Translations under genes and position numbers: made by a program | Shown: one piece after another, positions 58,204-64,000 of the stretch | How positions within the stretch are numbered: position 1 is the first letter of the stretch | Layout: every line of letters starts with the position of its first letter | The notes under the pieces: model-generated | What the model was told of the DNA's origin: nothing | The model's database searches: none | Seen by the model: the letters and a program-made list of their open reading frames with translations, nothing else | From: Rhodospirillales bacterium | GTDB taxonomy: Bacteria > Pseudomonadota > Alphaproteobacteria > Rhodospirillales > Shumkoniaceae | Length of the DNA: 64,000 nt | Reading direction: 5' to 3' | Assembly (NCBI GenBank): GCA_014859895.1 | Contig: JACZKS010000025.1 | Span: 1-64,000, forward strand

Positions 58204-58239
58204 TCGACTATCCACCTTTTCTATAGGGCTTTTCGTCAG

Positions 58240-58725
58240 GTGGTGGGATTAAGCGCGGGGATGCTTGCCGCGCTTCTGCTCGCGGCATGCGACGAGGCGC
58301 CGCGCCAGACGGCCCGGAACGGCCCGGCGCCCGAAATCGCAGCGCTCGATCTTGACGGCCGGCCGGTCCGCTTGGCCGACTACGCGGGCAAGGTTTTGAT
58401 CATCAATTTCTGGCTGGGCGGCTGCGCTGCCTGCGTCCAGGAGCTGCCGGTGATCGAGGCCGTGTATCGCGAACACCAAGGGGACGGAGTCGTCGTCCTT
58501 GCCGTCAACGTCGGCGGCAATGCCGACATGGCCCGCCAATTGGCGGCGGAACGCGGCAACGGCTTTGATAACGCCGTCGACGAGCTGTCTCTGACCGCCA
58601 TCCGCTATGAAGTCGGGGTGTTTCCGACCGTCGTGGTGATCGACCGCGCCGGGAAGCTCCGTGCCCGGCTGGTCGGGCAGATTCCGAAGTCGACGCTGGC
58701 AGCCAAGGTTGCGGCGCTCCTGTAG
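58240..58725 (+). CDS. thioredoxin-like (TlpA/ResA) lipoprotein 2
   Basis: 161 residues from GTG 58240. Lipobox LLLAAC, then FWLGGCAACVQELPVIEAVY with the CAAC redox pair and GVFPTVVVID with cis-Pro. A paralogue of lipoprotein 1. The start is uncertain: GTG 58240 or 58243, or ATG 58261, and the short n-region lacks basic residues. Matches the second thioredoxin gene of Campylobacter-type P19 loci. Confidence 0.82.
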   Translation: MVGLSAGMLAALLLAACDEAPRQTARNGPAPEIAALDLDGRPVRLADYAGKVLIINFWLGGCAACVQELPVIEAVYREHQGDGVVVLAVNVGGNADMARQLAAERGNGFDNAVDELSLTAIRYEVGVFPTVVVIDRAGKLRARLVGQIPKSTLAAKVAALL

Positions 58726-58780
58726 GGGAGGGGAAGGGGCGCGTCACGACCCCTCCGTGCCTTCGCGCATGATGGATATG

Positions 58781-58870
58781 TGATATATCAATAATCATCC
58801 AATGATATTTTTTGCCTTGAAGGCGGGCCTTGGGGGTGGCATGATCCGAGGGTACCGGGTGCATACCCGG
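58781..58870. promoter_or_regulatory. promoter region of the TRAP operon with several palindromes
   Basis: TGATATATCA (58781-58790) is a 10-bp palindrome; ATCAT-CCA-ATGAT (58794-58806) is a second dyad; CCGGGT-GCAT-ACCCGG (58855-58870) is a third, 48 bp before dctP. FCD-GntR regulators commonly bind AT-rich or GT-N-AC dyads, so one of these is a likely operator for the GntR encoded at 61774-62424. Confidence 0.45.
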
Positions 58871-58917
58871 ACACAGGGACGGTTATTGGATCGACCACGA
58901 ATCCGAGGAGAGAGAGA

Positions 58918-59934
58918 ATGAAAGCGAGAGATGTGCTGCGGCGCGGTCTGTCCGCGGCTGCTGCCGCGATGTTTTTTGCACCCGTCGCCATGACGGCCCA
59001 GCCTGCCGCCGCCGAGAAGATGGTCGTTCGCATTTCGACCCCGGCGGTTCCTGGCGACTGGCACGCCGAGCAGCTTGGCGTTTTCAAGGAGTATGTGGAG
59101 CGCTCGCTGCCCGGCCAGTTCGACGTTCAGATCTTCATGAACGCCACGCTGTTCCAGCAGGGCACCGAGCCGGCACAGATGATGCGCGGCAACCTGGACA
59201 TGGCGATGATCTCTGCCCAGGACATCGCCAAGCAGCTTCCCGAGTATTCGATCTTCACCTCCGGCTATCTCATTCGCGATCCCGAGCACCAGCAGGCGGT
59301 GTTCTATGGCGACGTCGGCAAGGAGTATTTCAAGGCGGTCTCCGACAAGATGGAGGTCACCATTCTGGCGGTCGCCTATCTCGGCACCCGTCAGCTCAAC
59401 CTGCGCGACGTGCGCGATGTCAAGACCCCGGCTGACCTCAAGGGCGTCAAGCTGCGCATGCCCGGGTCCAAGGACTGGCTGTTCCTCGGCGAGGCGCTGG
59501 GGGCCAATCCGACGCCGGTGGCCTTCAACGAGATTTACCTGGCGCTCAAGACCGGCACTATCGACGGCCAGGACAATCCGCTGCCGACCGACCAGAAAGC
59601 CAAATTCTACGAGGTCAGCAAACAGATCGTGCTGACCAACCACTTGGTGGACGGCGTATTCCTGGCCATCGCCAACAAGACCTGGAGCAAGTTCAACGAC
59701 GAACAGAAACAGGTCTTCACGGAGGCGTCGCGCATCGCCGCGGCCTTCAACAACAACAACCGCATCCGCGATGAAGCCAAGCTGGTCGACTTCTTCAAGT
59801 CGCAGGGCATGACCATCACCGTTCCCGACCGCGAGGCCTTCCGCAAGCACGTCCAGAAAATGTATCTCGACTCGGAGTTCTCGAAGACGTGGCCAGCCGG
59901 AATTCTGGATCGCATCAACGCGGCCGGAAAATAG
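58918..59934 (+). CDS. TRAP transporter substrate-binding protein (DctP)
   Basis: 338 residues. Signal up to about QPAAAEK, then the DctP fold: EYVERSLPGQFDVQIFMNATLFQQGTEPAQMMRGNLDMAMIS and LKGVKLRMPGSKDWLFLGEALGANPTPVAFNEIYLALKTGTIDGQDNP-type segment, in which the Arg of RMPG contacts the ligand carboxylate. GAGGAGAG precedes ATG 58918. Captures an organic or sugar acid in the periplasm. Confidence 0.92.
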   Translation: MKARDVLRRGLSAAAAAMFFAPVAMTAQPAAAEKMVVRISTPAVPGDWHAEQLGVFKEYVERSLPGQFDVQIFMNATLFQQGTEPAQMMRGNLDMAMISAQDIAKQLPEYSIFTSGYLIRDPEHQQAVFYGDVGKEYFKAVSDKMEVTILAVAYLGTRQLNLRDVRDVKTPADLKGVKLRMPGSKDWLFLGEALGANPTPVAFNEIYLALKTGTIDGQDNPLPTDQKAKFYEVSKQIVLTNHLVDGVFLAIANKTWSKFNDEQKQVFTEASRIAAAFNNNNRIRDEAKLVDFFKSQGMTITVPDREAFRKHVQKMYLDSEFSKTWPAGILDRINAAGK

Positions 59935-59959
59935 GCCCTCGACGATCGGAGGGGACGGA

Positions 59960-60439
59960 GTGGAAAAGCTTCGTCAGTCGCTAAGGACAGGCGCCGAACT
60001 CATCGGATCCTTCTGGTTCCTGGTGATGTTCGGCGCCTTTATTATCCAGGTGTTCACCCGCTACGTGCTGAACCACCCTCTCGGCTGGACGACCGAGATG
60101 TGCCTGATCGGCTTCCTGTGGTTCGCCTTTTGGGGCGGCGGGCTGATGGTTCGCGAGCGCGACCATGTGCGCTTCGACCTGTTCTACCAGATGGCTGCGC
60201 CGAAGGCGCGGCGGATCATGACGTTCATCGTCACCCTCGTCCTCGGCGGGGTCTTCGCCTATGCCCTGCCGGCCAACGTCGACTACGTAATGTTTATGGC
60301 GCACGACAGGACGTGGGTGATGGGTATTCGCTTCGACTTGGTGTTCGCCGTCTTCATCGTCTTCCTGGTCGCGGTTTGCGCGCGCAATCTATGGCGCGCC
60401 TACCGGGTCACCCGGGCGGATTGGCACGACATCCTTTGA
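59960..60439 (+). CDS. TRAP transporter small permease (DctQ)
   Basis: 159 residues, GTG start with GGAGGGG upstream. Four helices; LGWTTEMCLIGFLWFAFWGGGLMVRERDHVRFDLFYQ is the DctQ signature. Anchors the large permease. Confidence 0.88.
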   Translation: MEKLRQSLRTGAELIGSFWFLVMFGAFIIQVFTRYVLNHPLGWTTEMCLIGFLWFAFWGGGLMVRERDHVRFDLFYQMAAPKARRIMTFIVTLVLGGVFAYALPANVDYVMFMAHDRTWVMGIRFDLVFAVFIVFLVAVCARNLWRAYRVTRADWHDIL

Positions 60440-60461
60440 CGCGCGGGAAGGCCTGCCCCAC

Positions 60462-61754
60462 ATGAGTCTCGCCCTGATCGTCATGCTGCTCTTTCTCGCG
60501 GGCATGTGCGCCCTTGGAGCGGCCATCGGCCCGGCGATGATCGCCAGCGGCCTCGTCTATCTTATCATTTCCGGCCAGGACGTCGGGCTGGCCGCCGAAA
60601 CCATCCTCAACGGCTTCTTCAACAGTTTCGTCCTGCTGGCGGTGCCGCTGTTCATCTTCGCCGCCAACGTCATGAATGCCGGGACTATCAGCGAACGGCT
60701 GCTCGACTTCTCGCTGGCGATGGTCGGACGCTTCCGCGGCGGCCTCGCTCACGTCAATATCCTGACCAGCCTCATCTTTTCGGGCATGAGTGGCAGCGCC
60801 ATCGCCGATGCCGCCGGGGTCGGCAAGGTGCTCATCGACATGATGCGCGCCAAGAACCGTTATCCGCCGGGCTTCGCCGCGGCGATCACGGGGGCGTCCG
60901 CCACCATTGGCCCCATCATTCCGCCTTCCATTCCCATGGTGCTCTACGCCATGGTGTCCGACCAGTCGGTCGGCGCCCTGTTCCTGGGAGGGGTCGGACC
61001 GGGGTTGCTGATGACGACGGTCCTCATGCTGGCCGTCTGGCTGATCTCGCGCTACCGCAACTTCCCGACCGAGGCAATCATTCCGTGGCGGCGTTATCCG
61101 GGCATCATCGGGCGGGCCATTCCACCCCTGCTTATGCCGGGAATCCTTCTTGGCGGCATCTATGGCGGCGCCTTCACGCCAACCGAGGCGGCGGCCGTCG
61201 CGGCACTCTACGCGCTCATCCTGGCCGGCTTGGCCTATAGGGTCATCGGAGCCCGCACGATGTTCGCGATCCTGGTCGACACGGTGCGCTCCAGCGCGGT
61301 CATCGCCCTGATCATCGCCGGCGCCTTTCTGTTCAATTACATCGTCGCCACCGAGCAGATCCCCAACGCCATCGCCGCCTGGCTGTCGGGATTCAGCCTG
61401 TCGCCCACGGTCTTTCTGATGATGGTCAGCCTTCTCTTCCTCGCCTTCGGATGTTTTCTCGACGCCACCACCATGCTGCTGGTGCTGGTGCCGATCATCC
61501 TGCCTTCGATGAAGGCGATGGGTATCGACCTCGTGCATTTCGGGGTCGTCGTCGTGGTCAATATGATGATCGGGCTGATCACCCCGCCTTACGGGGTGTT
61601 GCTGTTCGTCATCAACAGCCTGACCGGCATCGAACTGGCCAGCATCATCCGCGAGATGTGGCCGTTCATCGGCATTCTGCTGGGGGCGTTGCTGCTGATG
61701 ATCCTGATCCCCGACATCGTGCTGTGGCTGCCGCACACGCTAGGCTACTCGTAA
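60462..61754 (+). CDS. TRAP transporter large permease (DctM)
   Basis: 430 residues, about 12 helices. DctM hallmarks: SGMSGSAIADAAGVGKVLI, GASATIGPIIPPSIPMVLYA and GIYGGAFTPTEAAAVAALYALI. Sodium-driven uptake of an organic acid. 22 bp after dctQ; convergent with the GntR gene. Confidence 0.93.
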   Translation: MSLALIVMLLFLAGMCALGAAIGPAMIASGLVYLIISGQDVGLAAETILNGFFNSFVLLAVPLFIFAANVMNAGTISERLLDFSLAMVGRFRGGLAHVNILTSLIFSGMSGSAIADAAGVGKVLIDMMRAKNRYPPGFAAAITGASATIGPIIPPSIPMVLYAMVSDQSVGALFLGGVGPGLLMTTVLMLAVWLISRYRNFPTEAIIPWRRYPGIIGRAIPPLLMPGILLGGIYGGAFTPTEAAAVAALYALILAGLAYRVIGARTMFAILVDTVRSSAVIALIIAGAFLFNYIVATEQIPNAIAAWLSGFSLSPTVFLMMVSLLFLAFGCFLDATTMLLVLVPIILPSMKAMGIDLVHFGVVVVVNMMIGLITPPYGVLLFVINSLTGIELASIIREMWPFIGILLGALLLMILIPDIVLWLPHTLGYS

Positions 61755-61773
61755 GGAGTAGTCGGCCGACCGC

Positions 61774-62424
61774 CTAGAAGCCGAGGGCGCGGCGCATCGC
61801 CGTCGACAGATGGTTTTCCATGGCCGCGGCCGCGGCCGGCGGATCGCGGCGTTTGATCGCTTCGATCACGGCCAAGTGCTCCGCCATCGCGTGATTGAAG
61901 GTCCCCGGAGTCAGCAGGGTCAGCTTGCCGTGCGCCAGGCGGATCAGCTTGATGCGGTCGTTGTTGATGCGGTGGATCTTGAGGATGATGGCGTTGCCCA
62001 GGGCTTCGACCATGCAGTCGTGAAGCCGCCAGTCGACGTCCTGGGCCTCGGTGAGCAGGGTCTCGCTGAGGCCGTTCTTCCCGGCCTCGGCGACGACGCG
62101 CCGATGCGCTTCCTCCAGTTCACCGATCTCGGCGTCGGTGACCGTCTCGGCATATTTGGAGGCGGCTTCCTTTTCGATGAGGATGCGCAACTGGTAGGTG
62201 TCGCGGATCAGTCTCAGGCTCGCCTCGATCACCTGGATACCGCGCTGCGCCACGATCTGGACCAGGCCCTCGACCTCGAGGCGTTGAAGGGCCTCGCGCA
62301 TGGGGCCCAGCGGAATGCCCGTCAGCTTGACCAGTTCGCGCTGCGAGACGAATTGGCCGGGCCGGACGTCGCCGGCAAATAGCAGCTCCTTGAATTTCAG
62401 GTAGGCGCTTTCACTGAGCTTCAT
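61774..62424 (-). CDS. GntR-family regulator, FCD type
   Basis: 216 residues. wHTH: FVSQRELVKLTGIPLGPMREALQRLEVEGLVQIVAQRGIQV; FCD domain with metal-binding residues in VDWRLHDCMVEA and MAEHLAVIEAI. Its ATG overlaps the kinase stop (ATGA). Likely controls the TRAP and catabolic genes around it, with a sugar-acid effector. Confidence 0.88.
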   Translation of the reverse strand: MKLSESAYLKFKELLFAGDVRPGQFVSQRELVKLTGIPLGPMREALQRLEVEGLVQIVAQRGIQVIEASLRLIRDTYQLRILIEKEAASKYAETVTDAEIGELEEAHRRVVAEAGKNGLSETLLTEAQDVDWRLHDCMVEALGNAIILKIHRINNDRIKLIRLAHGKLTLLTPGTFNHAMAEHLAVIEAIKRRDPPAAAAAMENHLSTAMRRALGF

Positions 62425-63365
62425 GACGGCATCCTGGGCCTTGATGTCGCCCGGCAGACGGGTGGAGCCCCGGAAAGATGGGTCGCGATGTCGGCGGCGT
62501 CGGCCATGGCGGTTTGAGCGCCGGCCCGGGTACAAGCCAGGGCGCCGGCGGTGCCCGCCCGGCGCAACGCTTCGGTGAAGGCCAATCCGGCATCCAGCGA
62601 GGCGGCCAGAACGCCGCAGAAGGCATCGCCGGCCCCGGTCGTATCGATCGGCGAGACTTTGAGGGGAGGCACGTCCCATTCATCGTCGCCGACGCAGGCG
62701 AACGCGCCCTTGGCCCCAAGGGTGACGACAGTCGTCATCTTGAATCCCCGGGCCAGGCTGCGCACCGCGCGGATCGGATCGGTTTCGGGAACTCCGGCCG
62801 CCTCGGCGACCACCATCGCCTCGGTCTGGTTGACGATCAGGACATCGACGAATTCCAGCACCGAGGGCGGCACCGGCGCGGCCGGCGCGACGTTGAGAAG
62901 GACGCGCGCCCCCGCCTGTTTGGCCCGGGCGATCAACGTCCAGTTCTCGGCAGCCGGCACCTCCATCTGCAGGACGAGAACCGTTTTGGGGGTCAGCCAG
63001 TCGTCCGGCACCTGGGCGGCTCGCGCTTCCAGGTTGGCGCCGGCGGCGACGGCGATTTGGTTTTCGCCGGCGGCATCCACGGCAATGGCGGCGCATCCCG
63101 TCCGCTGCTCGCAACGGAGCACGCCTTCGGTGTCGACTCCGGCACCGGACAGCGAAGACAGCAGGACACGGCCGAATTCATCGTCGCCAATACACCCCGC
63201 CATGCGGGTGGGGGCGCCAGCCCGCGCCGCGGCATAGGCCTGGTTGGCGCCCTTGCCGCCGGCAACGACGGAATAGGCGGGGGCCAAGACGGTTTCCCCA
63301 GGGCGTGGCAGGGAGGGGACCGGAAAAACCAAGTCAGCATTGAGGGAACCAAAAACGACGATCAT
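62421..63365 (-). CDS. PfkB-family carbohydrate kinase (ribokinase-like)
   Basis: 314 residues. N-terminal MIVVFGSLNADLVFPVPSLP and GGKGANQAYAAARAGA bind the sugar; DTTGAGDAFCGVLAASLDAG holds the catalytic Asp and anion hole. Closest in pattern to ribokinase, but the TRAP/DapA neighbourhood suggests another sugar or sugar acid (for example a 2-keto-3-deoxy acid). ATG 63365 starts the canonical motif. Confidence 0.88.
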   Translation of the reverse strand: MIVVFGSLNADLVFPVPSLPRPGETVLAPAYSVVAGGKGANQAYAAARAGAPTRMAGCIGDDEFGRVLLSSLSGAGVDTEGVLRCEQRTGCAAIAVDAAGENQIAVAAGANLEARAAQVPDDWLTPKTVLVLQMEVPAAENWTLIARAKQAGARVLLNVAPAAPVPPSVLEFVDVLIVNQTEAMVVAEAAGVPETDPIRAVRSLARGFKMTTVVTLGAKGAFACVGDDEWDVPPLKVSPIDTTGAGDAFCGVLAASLDAGLAFTEALRRAGTAGALACTRAGAQTAMADAADIATHLSGAPPVCRATSRPRMPS

Positions 63366-63385
63366 GCGCCCATTATCCAGATCCT

Positions 63386-64000
63386 TCAGGTTCCCGTTGT
63401 GATGTCCGCGTCTTTCTCGTTCAGGATGCGCTCGAAGGCCATCACCAACGACCGCTCGGATTCCGCCGGAAGCGCCACCAGAGGCGCCCGCATATTGCGC
63501 CAACTCGGCTGTTCCCGCAAGGTTGCGGCCAGGACCTTGAGGGCCGGAATGATCGGATATTTGCTCACTTCCTCGACCAGTCGGCTGACCCTCGACAATG
63601 TCGCCGCACTGGAGCGGTTATCGTAAAGCTGGCGAAGCAGGCCGGGGATGACGTTGGCCATTCCCGAGATGTTGCCGGCACCGCCGGCCGCCACCAGTTT
63701 GGGGACCCAGGTCTCCCAGCCGCTGAAGACGGCGAGAGAGGGAAACTGCCGCAGAAGTGCCGCCACATAGGGCCAGTCGCCCGAACTGTCTTTCACGCCG
63801 GCGATGGCATGGGGGTAGGCGGCGATCAGGCGTTCGATGGCCCGTTCGCGCACCCACACCCCGGTCACCGCCGGGAAATTGTAAATGATGACGCGAAGGG
63901 CGGGGTCGCCGACGCCCTCGATCAGGGCGGCATAAAAGGCGACGACCCCGTCGTCGCCGATGTCCTTGAAGAAGAACGGCGGCATGACCAGAACGGTCTT
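63386..64000 (-). CDS. DapA/NanA-family lyase (pyruvate-dependent aldolase or dihydrodipicolinate synthase-like), N-terminus missing
   Basis: The frame stays open to base 64000, so the N-terminal third lies outside the window. About 205 residues remain. The Tyr of YNFPAVTG and the Schiff-base Lys of GVKDSSGD are present; PPFFFK upstream belongs to the same fold. Members cleave or make 2-keto acids from pyruvate. With the TRAP transporter, FCD regulator and PfkB kinase it probably acts on a sugar-acid-derived 2-keto acid rather than in lysine synthesis. Confidence 0.85.
   Translation of the reverse strand, partial: KTVLVMPPFFFKDIGDDGVVAFYAALIEGVGDPALRVIIYNFPAVTGVWVRERAIERLIAAYPHAIAGVKDSSGDWPYVAALLRQFPSLAVFSGWETWVPKLVAAGGAGNISGMANVIPGLLRQLYDNRSSAATLSRVSRLVEEVSKYPIIPALKVLAATLREQPSWRNMRAPLVALPAESERSLVMAFERILNEKDADITTGT

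Overview
The window is GC-rich, gene-dense DNA of an alphaproteobacterium, most likely a Rhodospirillales-type organism. This rests on the large-type NAD-glutamate dehydrogenase C-terminus at the left edge, the PuuD-type membrane urate oxidase with a cytochrome c tail, abundant ABC and TRAP uptake systems with FCD-type GntR regulators, and a flavocytochrome c sulfide dehydrogenase relic. No rRNA, tRNA, CRISPR array, transposase or phage gene was seen. The content is catabolic and nutrient-acquisition accessory genome. Family assignments are from recognised motifs; no database search was run.

Layout. (1) 1-378: end of NAD-glutamate dehydrogenase. (2) 375-7165: a poorly characterised cluster on the minus strand: FadR-type regulator, 93-aa protein, 11-helix membrane protein, Tat-exported metallo-beta-lactamase-fold protein and, beyond an intrinsic terminator, a COG0523 (CobW-like) metallochaperone GTPase. 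A PAS/GAF-like sensor gene diverges from it. Two identical FadR-type operators lie in the divergent region. This is the best candidate here for an undescribed system. (3) 7149-18097: an amide/nitrile utilisation cluster: leaderless AmiC-like sensor, Urt/Liv-type ABC transporter with a fused permease-ATPase, DUF1028 protein, amidase and nitrilase, with a divergent MarR regulator and M20 peptidase. (4) 18205-32053: sulfide dehydrogenase relic, RidA, then a long minus-strand operon with an Opp/Dpp transporter (two tandem binding proteins), gamma-glutamyltransferase, NodB-type deacetylase, SDR, GntR regulator and L-cysteine desulfidase; an Lrp-type regulator diverges. (5) 32158-49125: a purine catabolism island made of two convergent operons. 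The plus-strand operon carries xdhABC, a uraD-uraH fusion and puuD (xanthine to allantoin). The minus-strand operon has an NMT1-type ABC importer, a short YgfK, a selenium-dependent-type molybdenum hydroxylase, SsnA, an XdhC-like protein and MocA. A structured leader precedes the importer gene. (6) 50061-58725: a complete FetMP/P19-type iron uptake locus (Ftr1 permease, P19, DUF2318 protein, two MacB-like permeases, ATPase, two thioredoxin-like lipoproteins) plus a small cytochrome c, with a Fur-box-like site in the promoter. (7) 58918-64000: a TRAP transporter, FCD-GntR regulator, PfkB sugar kinase and DapA/NanA-family aldolase (cut by the window end).

Taken together, the genes suggest scavenging of nitrogen from amides, peptides, thiol amino acids and purines, with regulators beside each module. 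Several binding-protein or P19-type genes are followed by strong hairpins without T-tracts, which may set higher expression of the periplasmic component than of the downstream membrane genes.
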